From Rhodocollybia butyracea (lineage: Eukaryota > Basidiomycota > Agaricomycetes > Agaricales > Omphalotaceae): DNA of 64,000 bases. Below the pieces are notes generated by a model. It ran no database searches. It saw only the letters and a list, made by a program, of their open reading frames with translations, and was not told the DNA's origin. Location of the stretch: positions 124,001 through 188,000 of the forward strand of contig JADNRY010000067.1 in NCBI GenBank assembly GCA_015501585.1. Reading direction: 5' to 3'. Below, piece by piece: positions 11,136-23,640 of the stretch (position 1 is its first letter; each line of letters opens with the position of its first letter). The position numbers and the translations under genes are program-made.

Positions 11136-14100
11136 TCAATCATCTTCATCGAGTTCAGTTAAGGGACTGTCAATATCTATGGGTGACGAAGGGCGTTCGA
11201 ATTTCGGCGATGGGGGAGAAGGATTGGCAGCAAAATCGGAGAAAGTAGCGACGTGGTTTTCTTGGGAGTCTACCATTTCGAAAGAGGCGCCATTCGAAAT
11301 CTGGGGCTCATCTTCGCCCATAGGATCATCGTTATCGTTGTCTGGATCAGAGGTATAGTCAACAAGAAGAAGGAAGTTGGAATGGGACGTGGAGGAAGGC
11401 GAAGGGTCTGCGTCGAGTTGCGGTGAATTCTTTCCATTCGAGAAAGATGTAGACACTGATAGTGAATGAGAAAACTCCGTAGTGAGAGAATCACCGGCGT
11501 CCTTTGAGCATAGGATCATGGACTGCTCCGGCTCCATGTCAACGCTTGCAATCTCCAGCTCAGCTGTCACGTCAAGACAGGCAGCCGATGCATTTGGGCC
11601 CAAAACCACATCGGAGCACTCATCGGCGTAGTCAGGAACAGAAAGAGAAGCAGAGAGGGAAGAAGGAGTGCTGACGTCAAGCCCCAACTCCATCGCGGGT
11701 GTCAAAGAATCTGTCCCGGTTTCGGTCGTACTACCGTCATGGTCCACACCTCCGTCAACAGAAAGGGGAGACAGAACATCGACGGTTACCTCCCTTTCCA
11801 ACGACTGCGTAGAGTCAGTAGGTGTGCAGCTTGAATCACCACTAACTTCAGATCGGACGGTTTCCTCGTCGACATCGACTGGATGGATGCTGGCGGGGGA
11901 GTTCTCATTCGGAGTCGATGGAATGATAAGCCTCGGACGAGGAGGAGGCTTTCCGACGTAAAGGCGAACCGTTTGTTGTGGAGCATCGACATCCATCTCC
12001 GCAGGTTCGTTTATTAGATCATCTCCCAACCCCCACTCGTCCTGGACCTCGCCTACAAATACTCTTTTACTCGGGTTTGGCTTCGCAGCCCACGGGAATG
12101 GCCTTGCGAGAATAACATCGTCGATAATGACGCCGTCCGCATCCTTGGTCACATACGCGGAAGCTATTGGTTCTCCATCGTAATTGAAAACAGAGCCCCA
12201 GTAGAGTACAGGTGGGTTAATCCGAACATCGAGAACAAGGGGAGGAAGGGATTTGGTGGGACGCGAGGGTAAATTGAACGTGGTATTCGCCTGAGAAGGC
12301 GCCTCGGGATCTTCGAGGAGGAGCTTGGTAGGGATGTATTCACCGCCGTGCTTCCTACAACACTGATCACAGTTGCACGTCCCTTCGCATCGGAAACATT
12401 CAAGATCTGTTCGGGAGACGTCGAACTCCACGTCAGGATATCTATGAAGCCGAGACGAGTAAGTAAAAAAGCAAAAAAAACAAAAAACAAAAGAAAATTA
12501 GAGAAAAAGAACTCACCGATAGGTGATACATCGTTTGCAATACTTCAATTTGCACCCCTCATTTTTACACTGCATGAACTCTGTCTTCTTTGTACGGCAC
12601 TGATGGCAGTAATATAACGTCTCTCCCTCTGCCCCCTCTGTCTGTTTATCCGACCGGGCTGGTGTCTTGCCTTTTTTGCTCTTCTCCTTGGGTTTGACCT
12701 TGCGCGGGCGGGGGGTAATAGATATCTCCTCTTCAGGTTCAGCCTTCTCCGACTCTAAATTCACCAGCCTCGATCGTCTCGGCCTCTCCTTTTTGATGAC
12801 CTCGTCCACTATGGTCACATTGTCGTCATCATGCTCATTATTACGGGCCTTCACCTTCTTCGTAGCTCGAACCTTGCATTGAGTACACGTGCAAGCACCT
12901 AGACACAGCAAACAGACCCAGTCTTTCTTCTCGTGGTCAAAGGTCTCTTCTGTGAAACTACAAGGATAAAACAAAAGCGTCAGTACAATGAAAATGATTC
13001 GCAAGTGACGGTAAAGAGCGTACTATACAGTTATACACCTCACGCAAAAACTCTTGTTACACTCGTTCGAACAGCGCATATGCAGCCTCTTCGATTTGTT
13101 TCGACAATGATGACAGAAATATGATGTATTGCCCTCTGGCCACGGTAATCTAGCGCGTTTCTTCTTCTTCTTCTTGTCGCCGTTGTCGTTTTCGTCGCCC
13201 TGGTCAGTCGACAATTTTGACTTTTTACTTTTGGAACTAGACGCCGTGGGCTTGGAATTGGAACCAGAGGTTGATGGCAGAGCGGATGTAGATGCAGAGT
13301 TCGCGTTGGTGGTCTGGCTTCCTTCTGTTGCGTCCACTGGAGCATCGCTAAAATCCCAAGATCCCACCTCGGTGCCTTCAAGTTTGCGTTTCCGCTTCTT
13401 TCCCACACCCGAATCAGCTTCACTCGCGCTTGGCGGGTTTCTGTGTGAATGGGATACAAACACGATATCACCATCGCCCTCGTTCCCATGCTGCTGTGCC
13501 TCGACCGCGACCGCGACAGGGGACAGCGAGTATTGAGAATGCGCCGACTGAAGAGCACTCGAGACAGCGGGAGATGAAACTCGATACGATTTCGTTGTCC
13601 TACTAGGACCAAGCAATCTGTCGGTGGAACGGCTCTTGGGTTTCGGTTCCGGGTTCGGTTCCCGCGCAACTTCGCTCCCGCCAGAATCAGCAACCAAGTC
13701 GACGACTTCAGTCACGGGGACAGGAATAGCGACAGAGACAGACGGTAGTGGAGCCAACTCAGCCGGTGGCGCGTCAAAGCCAACTGGAAACTCATCACCC
13801 AAAGGCAATTCAGCAGCCGTTTGCGTTTGCGCAGAGATAGCAGCGGGCGTAAGAGTAGGCGACGTCTCTGTATGCTTGGACTCCTTTGGCTTGACATGAA
13901 TCAGCCTCTGCTGTCCACGAGAAGGAAGTGCGTCTCCGTCGTAATAAACTTTACCTGAACCACCAGAACGCGGTTGCGGCCGTGAGGTCGAGGTTGAGCC
14001 AGGCGTGGACGACGAAGAATGCGGAGGGTGAGGTAAGAGCGCTGCAGGATTGATCGTCCCTAGACTGGACTCTGAACCGGATCTGGTCCTCGCCTCCGAT

Positions 14101-17100
14101 CGTAACCGCGGGACGGAGCCATCGTCGTCGGGATGAGCAGGTTCAGTGAAAGCCCACTGGAAAAAAAAAAAGGTGGATATGATCAGATTTATTATTATTG
14201 CGATGCAAAAGAGGGAGATTTTAGAAGAAAAAAAAAGGAAAAGAGATAATATTAAAGGGAAAAAAACTCACTGGACTGCTTGTACTGTTCTCCCTTCCTA
14301 CCCCCTCTCTCAAACTCCTCAACCCCTCAATAAGTGTCTTCAGCTCTTCCTTCGACAGACTATCTACTCCAGCATCATACTTTTGCATCAACATCTCTAG
14401 AGTCGGAGCTGGAGTCGGAGTCGGGGTCGCACCCACACCCACACTCGCACTCGCACTCACACCCACACTCGAATAATCCACCCCAGGCGCACGATACCCA
14501 TCTCGCGGAGGTACATACGCTTTGCCGGGAACAGAAGGAGGTGCAAGAGTACTGGGACCGGGTACAGGGGCGTAAGAAACTGGCGACAATGAGGTGCTGG
14601 GATTAAGAGGATTAACGACAGGAGCATACGATGCATACTCCGTCCGTGGAGGCTTATCCGGACCTGGGAGGCTGGTAGCGGACGTAGTGGAAGGAGCGGG
14701 ATGCAGATGCGGATGCTGAGAGGGATGCTGAGAGAGATGCTGAGAGAGATGCTGGGAATGATGCTGGGAATATGAAGAGTCATGCGATGGGTGTGATGAG
14801 AGATGGTGAGCAGCTAAGGAAGAACTTGAAGGACCTGGATAACCCGAAGGGGCGGAAGGAGCGGGATGCAGATGCAGAGAGGGATGCGGAGAATGGGGAG
14901 CGGGATACGGAGAATGGGGAGTGGGATACGGAGAGTGTGAAGAGGGATGTGGCGATTGTGAGGGTAGATGTGAAGATCCATGTGAAGGACGCGACGAGAA
15001 ATGCGGAGAGTAAGATGAACCCATTGATGAACGGGCATGCTCTAGCTGTGGAGTAGAAGCGTACGGAACCCAGGCGTTCGAATGTGCAGAGAAATGATGC
15101 GGTCTTGCAGATCCTTGAGAACCTGTATGAACAGCAGGGCAGCGAGAGCCGCAGGCCCCCACGAACCAGGCCCTATGACTGCGTTGATACGAGAGCCAGA
15201 GGCGCCGGCGTGCCCGTGACCTTCCATACCCTCACCCTCCACTTTCTGCGCCAAACCCAAACCCAACCCCGCCAAATCTGAATTCGGAGTCGTCCACGCA
15301 TAATTCGGCCACCCATCCCCTTTTGACGAAGCAGGACGTGGATGTGGATTTTTTGCGGAGGGCGTGCGGGAGGGGTACGGGATCGGATATGGGATCGGTG
15401 TGGGATCTGTGGGATGTTGGAAGGTCGATGGACCCGCACTGTTGAAATCCGAGAAACCCGATGAGCTCAATGAACTCGCCAAATCAGGGCCCCCAAAGAC
15501 CTGCGAGGCAAAAGGAGAAGCCTTCCTCTTCCCAAGAGATTTGTTCGACGCCTCTGGAAAGCCAGGAGCACGCGAAGACATCTGGAGGTGACTTCGTGGA
15601 GCAGTAGGAGGAGCTTTAGGAGCGATGGGAAGATAGGAAGCGTTGGCAGTGTTAGAACCAGCACTGATACCTGTTCCAGGAGAGTCAGCCTTCTTGGATT
15701 TACGAAACGAAAGAGTCTTAGGAAGAGGCTTTGAGACGGGCAATTCCTGGTTCGGGTCTGCTTTTACATGGAACCAGGCGTATGGGTCTCTCTGTTTGAC
15801 CAGTGGAGGGGATGCTGAGTGACGCCGAGACGGAAATGAATCGGAGGAAGAATTCTGCGTTGGGTTTGGGTATGGGTTGGCAGAGGTAGATTTGGAAGCG
15901 GCGACAGGAAGCTGGGCCTGTATATTACTCTTGGTTTTCGGATTCTTAGGTATTCCACGCTGCGAAGAGGGTGTAGCGGGTGTAGATGGTTTATTGGGTT
16001 TCGGAAGACTCGGGAGTTTCGGCTTTGGGGGTTGGGAGATAGAAGTAGGAATAGTAGCCGAAATTGAAGACAAAGTAGTAAGGCCAGTGGTTACAGTAGT
16101 AAAACCAGCGGTTTCAGTGGTAAGGCCAGTGGTTCCAGTAAGGCCAGCGGTTTCAGTAGTAAGGCCAGTGGTCGCAGCCGAAGCAAGGGCAGGAGTAGCC
16201 GTAACGGCAGTGATCGAATTCGAGGTGATAGTGGTTGAAGTCGAAGCAAGGGTAGGAGTAGCAGTAAGAGTAGAAGTAGTAGTCAACGCCTTTTCAGGGC
16301 GCCGAGAATCCAAACCCAAGCCCGGATCACCGTTTTCCGAATCAGAGGAGTTATCAAGAATATTAAGGATGTCCAATTCATCCTTCTCATCCTCCTCCTG
16401 TTCGGGGGCTCCACCCTCGTCGCTACATTCGAGCCAATACTCCTCGAACCACCCATTCCCATCCGCCGTAGCTTTCTCCGTTCCTATCCCCTTTCCCAGT
16501 CCAAGACACGCCGAGGACGAGAACGGGGATAACGAGAACGGGGGTACAAAGTTCCCTTTGCCTTTCCCGTTACCTACAGGTAAGCCCTGTCCACTGGCCA
16601 GTCTCGATTCCCTAACCCACCGCGTATTCATCGTCCGCACTGGACTCGAATTCACCCCAAGATTAGCCCGCATAAGAGGTTTATCCTCCATATCACCCTC
16701 GAACGCGGCCTCGGGTACGTCAGGCAAAGCCATGATATCCCACTGTCTCCCGACGTATAACATCACCACCTCATCACCATGGACATCCTTCTGCGGCGCG
16801 AGGACGTCACCAGGTTTATGAATAGGAGTAGGAGACGCATCGCGCTGCGAAACCAATTTGGGTTTCTTCCGTGAACTGGGAGCGAGCTCGGGGTCATTCG
16901 CGCGTGCACGTTTGAGAGGCTTGGGTTTACGCGGGACGGAGCCGGAGCGGGAGTGAGTTCGACCTTGGGATTGGACGGAAAGAGATTGTGAACGACCTCG
17001 GCCACGAAAGGCACTTCCTCGACCACGACCACGACCTCGGCCTCGGCCTCTACCTCTGCCTCTGCCTTGGCCCGGTTGGAGATTCTTGGTGCCAGTTTCG

Positions 17101-18108
17101 GAATAGTATGCGCCGACGGCAGCGTTATGTGAGGTGGAGGCGTTCATTGCGTCTTGGAGCGAGAGGGCGAATCCTTCCGAAGGTTTCATCTGTTTCACAG
17201 GTTTAGCATGTGTATCCCGGCGTGGAGAATCGTCAGGGTCATCCTCAAGCATACTGAGACTCGGCGAACGGGTTCTTAGGACTTTTTCCAGTACCTTTGG
17301 ATGAGGAACTAGATAGTGCGCGTAGGTCGTGTCGCGAGGGAGCGGAGGAGGAGCGACGTGGGAGAGGAAGATACCTGTGCCCGCGCCTGTGCCTTCGTAT
17401 GAGTTGTACGGAGATTCCAGGTCCAGGCGGCGTGGCTTAGCTGGCTTGGGCTTGATTGGTGTCTGTACTGGACTTGAGAGCGGCGTGAAGAGGGGAGAGC
17501 CAGGATCAGCCGCGTCCGCGTTCATGGTCTACGATTAAAAAAATCTTAAACCGATAAGCTTTTGATAGAGAGTAAGCTTTTCTTACGGTGGTGCTATCAG
17601 TGAAATACGAAAATGAGGATATGGTTGACGGATTGATAGTCTAGAATGAAACATGTTGAACATTACACGCATTCTGAACGAGAAAAATACTCACAGTAGG
17701 GGAGTCAAGCGCATCTACAGTCTCAATACTCTCTTTGAGGCCACAACTCTTCATACAGTTTATCTCGTTCTGCGAAAGCTGTAGTTGTAGTGAAAAAAAC
17801 GGAGATAAACTGAAAAAAAAGTTTCATACCATGGTCTTCTCTCCAAAATCATTCCAACTCTGCGCCGTCTGCGTTTCTGTAAACTCCATCGCTTGCCAAA
17901 GCCCAACGTCCGTCTTTTTGGTCGTCTCTACTGTCATCTCCATCGCCACTGCATTCTGCTTCATCTGCAACTCTAGAGTTGAATATTCATTTTGGTGCAA
18001 CCTGAACGAAGAATTTGAACTTTTCGACGTGGATTGTCCGCCATCCCAATTACTGAGCGAACTATAGCGATAGCTAGGAGTCTGACTCGGTGTTCCTGGC
18101 GCGCTCAT
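11136..18108 (-). CDS. Large protein with two CDCA7-like zf-4CXXC_R1 zinc fingers (zinc-finger gene 1)
   Basis: Seven exons: 18108-17830, 17778-17695, 17528-15167, 15122-14272, 14156-13024, 12957-12517 and 12441-11136. They total 6456 nt and encode 2151 residues with no internal stop. Two zinc fingers of the type CHxC...C...C..CxxC...CxxCxGxCxCxxC lie near residues 1535-1600 and 1685-1755. Each is split by a phase-2 intron just after the CIT motif. This is the zf-4CXXC_R1 family known from CDCA7 and JPO2, chromatin proteins that partner HELLS-type remodellers. The N-terminal 1200 residues are low complexity: GTGIFLSHVAPPPL, a run of RG repeats, a Thr-rich repeat near 16080-16190, and His/Ser/Pro repeats. 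A helical-looking motif KYDAGVDSLSKEELKTLIEG sits before the fingers. The 44-nt intron at 15166-15123 is supported by frame. The protein is probably nuclear and chromatin-associated; its exact role is unknown. Confidence 0.85.
16070..16200 (-). repeat. In-frame Thr/Gly/Leu tandem repeat within zinc-finger gene 1
   Basis: Imperfect units of about 30 bp encode repeats of the type TTGLTTETAG. The repeat keeps frame. Its copy number is likely to vary between strains. Confidence 0.6.
17025..17090 (-). repeat. RG-repeat coding tract in zinc-finger gene 1
   Basis: Alternating Arg-Gly codons give about nine RG dipeptides followed by SAFRGRGRS. RG-rich tracts commonly bind RNA and promote condensation; that role is inferred here, not shown. 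Confidence 0.7.
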
Positions 18109-19669
18109 CGCCGAACGCCAGGATCAAAACTTTTTCAGCAGTGAGATATTCCAGGATTAACGCGAAAGCAAAGCAATGAACGCAATTAAAAAAGCTGAAG
18201 ACGAAGAATTCGTTGGTGGGTTTGTCGTGGTTAGAAATGAAACGTTGACAATGGAGAATCCGCGCATGACCCGCCAATCAACATCTGATCATCAATTGGC
18301 GTCACAGCTCACGTTGCGCGCTTAAAATCCTTACGAACAGGAGAAAGGCTATGCAACCTAGAGTTCGTACAACTTAGGAGGCTTTATCGTACATGCATCT
18401 GTGATTTCTCAAGATTCGTAATGCGACCCTTTGTACTCTGCCTCTCTACTACTTAGTCTTACTTGACCCAGAAAAGGGACAACTGAGCAGAGAGTCAAGA
18501 TCAGACGTTCGCGTTAAGACCTCAAACTCAAGCTCAGCGACTCGCTGATTCCCTCCTCACTCTAGTCACTTCTTGGTCTTCAATATCCCTCATGACCAAG
18601 ATTCCGGGTCCAGACTTTCAGCTTTAAAGCTTCTTGAACATTGCAACCAATTGCAACGCAATCACCCCTTACCAAGACAATTTTCATAACCGCTATCTTG
18701 GTATCCAGGTTAGAGGTTCTCAACAACGTCCCATGTGGAGCAGTTTATGGCAGTTTCCTGGTTTCTTTTTCATTGGTTCTTCGATAACCGTAAAACTGTG
18801 GATTCAAAAGTTCGGGCTGGATCGAGCTTCATCGACATCTTTGAGATGATATTACCACGTATGTTCGCAGTCCAGGCTATTGTTAACCAACCAGTGTAAC
18901 CTCAAGGGCTCGAGCCTCGAAGTTCGCACCAGAATATCAAGAAAACGCACAGAACAACTCCATATAGGCAATGCTAATGGATAGGTGAACGTGAGGGGAT
19001 GACGGTGAGATAACTTCACGCTTTGCACACTTAGTATACCTCTGGAGGGCTGAAGCGCTGATCCCTCTCTCAATCGCGACGAACGTGGCGGCCCTCAAAC
19101 TAAACTTCAAAGCCCAGGATACGAGCAACTAATCTGTCCGGGGCTGGACCAATAGCCAAGGAATAATCTAGACACCTCGGACCCTCGACGATCTAAATAA
19201 TCCCTTATGTCCTTTAAGGCGCATCGTTGGCCGACATATCGATATGTTTCACACTAAAGCTTCTTCATTTCAATTTCCACCGCGTTTCTTACTTGGACAT
19301 GATACTCTACAACCAAATATCTCAGTACGTATCACAAATATTGGACTAGATAACCGTGAATCACTATTCGGTAACGAAGTGCAGCGCAAAACAGCTTGTT
19401 TTAAAACATGGATTCAATCCACCTCATGCCAAACCAGTAGCGCAAACAGTACGCACAGTCTTGTCGATATTACTGGCCAATTTGGTCTACCCCGTCCCAT
19501 GGCAGGGACTGAATGGGATCAATCTCACGCGAGAGGAAGATGATATTCAACTGGCTTCGCTGTGGAACAAGTTGTCGTGTTCGTGTGACTGTCCTTGTCA
19601 TCCAATTAGTTTGAGATGCCGCTCCCCAGTGCCAGTCGATGAACAAACAAGTACGTGGTGCGAGCCTCA
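18109..19669. other. No recognisable gene
   Basis: This is the upstream region of zinc-finger gene 1 and the left flank of cassette A. Small open frames at 18634-18849, 19244-19543 and 19356-19799 overlap one another and show no domain. No repeat or RNA gene was seen. Confidence 0.5.
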
Positions 19670-19933
19670 TAGCATACTTACGATGACGGTGACCCCAGCC
19701 TTGAAATTTGGGGAGGCGGAAAGAGCTGAAGTGCCTGTAACAATTAAGAATAAGTACATATGCATCCTGCTTCGTAAGAATAGCTCAATTCAGATCTAAG
19801 GGAAAATTTGATTTGATCTAAGAAACACTTGTGTAACAGTTATTTATTGGAATCCTCCACATCCTCATTTCATATCGAGCACTAGCCCTAACCTTTCCTT
19901 CTGCTCGGTCCAGCTTCTCCAATAGGTTGTAAC

Positions 19934-20514
19934 CTAGGCGGTACCAATGCACTGGAAGGAGTTCAAAGCGTTGTTCAAGTTCGGGTTTGACACGCCCAAG
20001 TTGTCGAATTCTGCGAGGTTGGCAACGATGAGCGAGTCACCGGTGCAATCGTCGTTCCTATTAGGTTCACAAATAAATAAATATCAGCTCATGTCGGTCG
20101 CTGTCGGTGTATAATAAAGGGTATAATAAAGGGCGAAAGTTAAAGCTAAAGGACAAGAGAAGAGAAGGAATAAAGAATTTCCACCACTTACACATAGACA
20201 GCACAGGCAACGCCCGCGAACGTATTGGCGAGACTTTCGATAGAGTCATCGAAAGGAGCTACGAACGGAGTACAAGTGTTCAACACGCCAGCGATTTGGC
20301 AAGTGTTAGGCTCGAGGTTGGGTTCGGTGCAGAAGATGAGGAAGACCTCATTACCTCCGCCTCCTGAGGAGCCTCCTTGACGCGTGGATAGCTCAGGCTG
20401 CATGATTTTTGTGGGTTAAGATATTTCAAACATAAGTGTAATACTGCATACCGTGACAGCCGCAAGGCCAGCGGTGATTGTGGCGAGGAGAGTGGCAAAT
20501 GCAATGGAACGCAT
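19934..20514 (-). CDS. Small secreted protein, family II copy A
   Basis: Three exons: 20514-20452, 20397-20192 and 20057-19934. They total 393 nt and encode 130 residues. A signal peptide (MRSIAFATLLATITAGLAAV) forms almost the whole first exon. The mature part begins near QPELSTRQGG with a Gly/Ser-rich linker and has six cysteines. The C-terminal pattern AC-x-VY-x3-DC-TG-x-S ending in NSFQC resembles the repeat of crystallin-like small secreted proteins common in mushrooms. That likeness is by eye only. Copy B has the same gene structure to the base. A TATA box (TATAAAAG) lies at 20610-20603, about 90 bp before the ATG. It is likely secreted; the function is unknown. Confidence 0.85.
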
Positions 20515-20602
20515 ATTGGTGGATATGTATGAGATGAGATGCTTGGAGAATGAGTTAGAACTGGGGAGATTGTTCTGAGGTTATAGAGAGATATCCTTCT
20601 CC

Positions 20603-20610
20603 CTTTTATA
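20603..20610 (-). promoter_or_regulatory. TATA box of secreted protein family II copy A
   Basis: TATAAAAG is on the minus strand, followed upstream by a block conserved in all three cassettes. Copies B and C have the same box at 28969-28976 and 32902-32909. Confidence 0.55.
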
Positions 20611-21386
20611 CGCCTCTGGCCACTACTAACTGGTGAAGGCAAATAACTCGTCCGAAGTTTCTCCAGACTAGAGTACAAAATCGAATCCGGATTTTGGACC
20701 GTGGCTTCCGCCCGCATTGACCATAAAGGGGAAACGCCAAGAACCAAATATGTGAAGTGAACTGTCAATGGGGTTGTTAGACGGTTAGACGGTTAGACTC
20801 ATAACCTACTTGATCGAACATTCAAATTCCATCGGACCGTGCCATGAATTACAATATCGAAAACAGTGACTGCTTCGGACCTTGAGAGAAAAATTAGCAA
20901 AGCACTAGTATGTCGAAAGTTACAATCCTCCCAATGTATGATCCAATTAACGTCTACTTACCTCGAGCTTCTTAATAATCTCCCAAATACTCAATCACGG
21001 ATAGCCGTATTGACCTCTGAGCCTTTGAGGATTGATATTTGAGAAAGCACGTAGATAGCGGAGGGTTTGGAATATGCTAGTAAGCGGGTCTTGCTGTAGC
21101 TTAAATCGCTCGGATTCCTTGATTTTCCGAATGACATTCATCCGCTGTAATGTTTTTTTTATCACTCCGGTGTTGAAGGCCATCCGAGCGTTTCCAAATG
21201 GGACGCTGGCACGGCTTCTACGGTAGAACTGGGAGCAGAACTTACTTGAAATGCCATTTGACCATTCTAGGGGAAAGTCCTTGCGCGGGTGACAAAATGA
21301 CATTACTGGCTCGGAGAGATTCCAAAAATACTGAAAAGCCTACTAAGTATTAATATAATGAATAACAAAAACGAAACACCCATCCA
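20611..21386. other. Spacer of cassette A, no supported gene
   Basis: A 102-codon minus-strand frame at 21303-20995 is not conserved. A T-run is one base longer here than in the homologous spacers at 29520 and 33180, so the frame shifts between copies. I therefore treat it as non-coding. Confidence 0.5.
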
Positions 21387-23439
21387 CTACTCCGCCAAGT
21401 ACAAATCAGAACCAGTGAGGTACTTGAACATATAAGCATCGTGTTCCTTTTCAATAAGCCCATGCCTCTGCGTCCCTTCATGCCGATCTCCCAGCGTGTC
21501 ATCAAGTAATATATCTGCCGGATAAACAGCCTTACCCAGTTCACCACACCAATCAAAGTCGATTAGATTAACCCCACCCTCTGGCAGAAGAAGGACATTG
21601 GGTTGACGCAAGTCTCCCAAAACCAATTTATGCTGGTGCAAAGTGGTCACTGCGAGCCGTATACCTTCAATATCTGCTTTCCTAAGGTTCTTGCGTCCAG
21701 GAGGCACATAACCCATGACGACTATATGGAGACCGATTTCAGGAACAACGTCACTGAAGAAAAGCTTTGGTGCTTTGGGCGGTTTGAGCGCCTCGAGTAT
21801 ACTGTGTGCCGCAGTGCAATACTTGTGGTGAACTTGATGATGGAATCTTGAGACTGATTATTGGCCGTGATACGAGCGCGGAACACAGCTTTGTCAGAGT
21901 AGTCTGGGACGATGCGATGAAGATACTCTACAGAGTATTTCAGTCCGTCGACAGTGAATGACACAAATGCTGGCCCGATGACTCTAGATGAGGGCTGAGG
22001 AAGGATGGACATAGAGCGAAGAGCGGAGTTCTGAGGAGAGGAAGAGGTACGAGGATAGGAAGAGGTACGAGGAGAGGGAGAGGTACGAGGAGAGGGAGAG
22101 GTACGAGGAGAGGGAGAGGTACGAGGAGAGGGAGAGGTACGAGAAGGGCGTGATAAATGGCGTGGAGTAGGAGACAGAGCGGTGTAGAACGAGTGAAGAT
22201 CGTTCAAGCAGACCCTAAGGGCTCGAAATATCTGCGCGACACGCAGAACGCCTTCTTCAAGACGCGAACGGCCAGCTACGTTGGGCCTCGGCCCAATAAA
22301 CTCGTACGATATAAGCCTTTCGCTCATGAAACTGTCAGCAAAGACAGCGCCGGAGACTGTCAAATTGGGACCATCAATCCCAACGAGGAATGCAGGGCAA
22401 CACGTTGCTTCTCTAAGCGGAGTGTACTAAGGTCGAAGATAAATACCAAAAGTCAACCAAGAGAAATTATTCACAAACCGACTTGCACGACACAATTGCG
22501 ACATATACGCACTCTGCTTGCGCGATGGGATCTGAGTCTCCTTCGCCAAGATCGTTCTTGAGCTCCGTTAATTCTGAGACAGCGTTTACACCGAGTAGAG
22601 GGCAACGGAACGAGATAGACCCATCAGGTTTTGTACTAGTCCCTTTGTCAAGGCGGTATTCGGTAGTTGTCAAGATACGCTCATCGATAGCGGCCTGGAT
22701 ACCGTCGAGGTTAATATGCCGATCGTTCTCGACACTGTAATGATCGGTTGAGGTCACAAGGAATTTAAGAGCATTGTCGAGCTCCTCATGTGTAAATATG
22801 AGGGTTTGATCGTTAACGATGCCTAAGAATTTGTTGAAAACGGGGTGGTATATCACGATGGGGGGAGGACTGAGTGACAAGGGTCGATGGTTGTATATCA
22901 CATCTGCTCTACCCATGACTTGGGTGTCGACGAGACTTTCGACTTTCGCACCGGCAGAGGTTGATTGTCGATCGCGTGCCATCCTGACCGTCGAACGGCT
23001 TTCTCCTTGAAGACGATGAAGATCTCTCGCCAACTGGATTTGTCGCTGGGCTTGAGGTCACAAATACCGGCAACAGGCTGATCAAATACCATTGCGATAC
23101 ACTTTTCTTGAATGAAATCCAACGATATGTTTCCATAAACCTCCTGCGCTTCCTCGCGCGTCAGACCACCTTGGTAGCCTTTTTGGATAGGTTGTGTATT
23201 CTAAACGAAGACTCGTAAGCGCAAGCACAGCTGAGATAATGATAAGCGTTTACCACGTAGTACTCCCTTGTATACCTCTCTGTGTCGTCTGAACTCGGCC
23301 ATTTTCCTTCTAGTTCACCAACATCGCGATTTTGGTTGAATACGAGAAATGTTTCGTGAACTTGGAGGATATTAGAGCCTGTTATTTCTTCAGCGACGAT
23401 GCAGAGAAAAGGGGTCTTAGCCTTGGGGGGCTTAGACAT
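21387..23439 (-). pseudogene. Kinase-like gene, cassette A copy (frameshifted)
   Basis: The 5' part (from the ATG at 23439) contains TPFLCIVAEE and PSDKSSWREIFIVFKEKAV. The middle holds the conserved VIYNHRPLSLSPPPIVIYHP. The 3' part has a protein-kinase-like catalytic region: LGDLRQPNVLL followed by LIDFDWCGELGKAVYP, in the style of the RIO/ABC1-like kinases of mushrooms. Two breaks are visible against copy B. A deletion of roughly 100 bp near 22986 shifts frame, and a single C is missing near 21827. The end (YLTGSDLYLAE) is in good frame here but not in copy B. An 18-bp minisatellite is expanded inside it. It is not expected to give a full product. Confidence 0.75.
22032..22146 (-). repeat. 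18-bp minisatellite in the kinase-like pseudogene
   Basis: About five to six units of AGGTACGAGGAGAGGGAG encode repeated SPSPRT on the minus strand. The homologous place in copy B (about 30424-30452) has essentially one unit, so the expansion happened after the cassette was copied. Confidence 0.8.
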
Positions 23440-23490
23440 GATGATGAAGGGGACGAAGAAAGCTTGAGGAAAGTCAGCTGACCAAGGATC

Positions 23491-23640
23491 TCACGCCTCC
23501 ACCTGTACAGTTTTATTACTAATAATCGGTAGCGCCGAAGCAATCCCCCATACAAGAAATGTTTCGTGCAGTTTGAAGATATGCTGTTTCTTCAACGATG
23601 ATACAGAGAAAAGGAATGGAGGGACGAAATTCATAGCCTT
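23491..23640 (-). pseudogene. Extra fragment of the kinase-like gene 5' end
   Basis: The stretch around 23555-23625 repeats the start of the kinase-like gene, encoding a relic of its FKIHETFL motif (here FKLHETFL). It lies just upstream of copy A. A 5' end of a further kinase copy was evidently left at the cassette border. Confidence 0.6.

Larger units (their letters stand above)
19670..23450. repeat. Secreted protein + kinase-like cassette, copy A
   Basis: This block recurs at 28115-31830 (copy B) and, shortened, at 31960-33240 (copy C). The order on the minus strand is kinase-like gene, a roughly 900-bp spacer, then secreted protein gene. The spacer is also conserved (20780-21350 with 29150-29700). 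Identity by eye is high, so the copying is much younger than the family I duplication. Confidence 0.8.

Noticed and set aside
15877..16821. 314-codon open frame on the plus strand
   Set aside because: It is antisense to the Thr/Ser-rich repeats of zinc-finger gene 1 and is Val-rich purely by codon mirror. It has no domain.
20995..21303. 102-codon minus-strand frame in cassette A
   Set aside because: The homologous spacers in cassettes B and C differ by one T in a run, so the frame is not conserved.
22032..22146. CRISPR-like regular repeat
   Set aside because: Units are contiguous with no spacers and lie in a eukaryotic coding sequence. It is a minisatellite.
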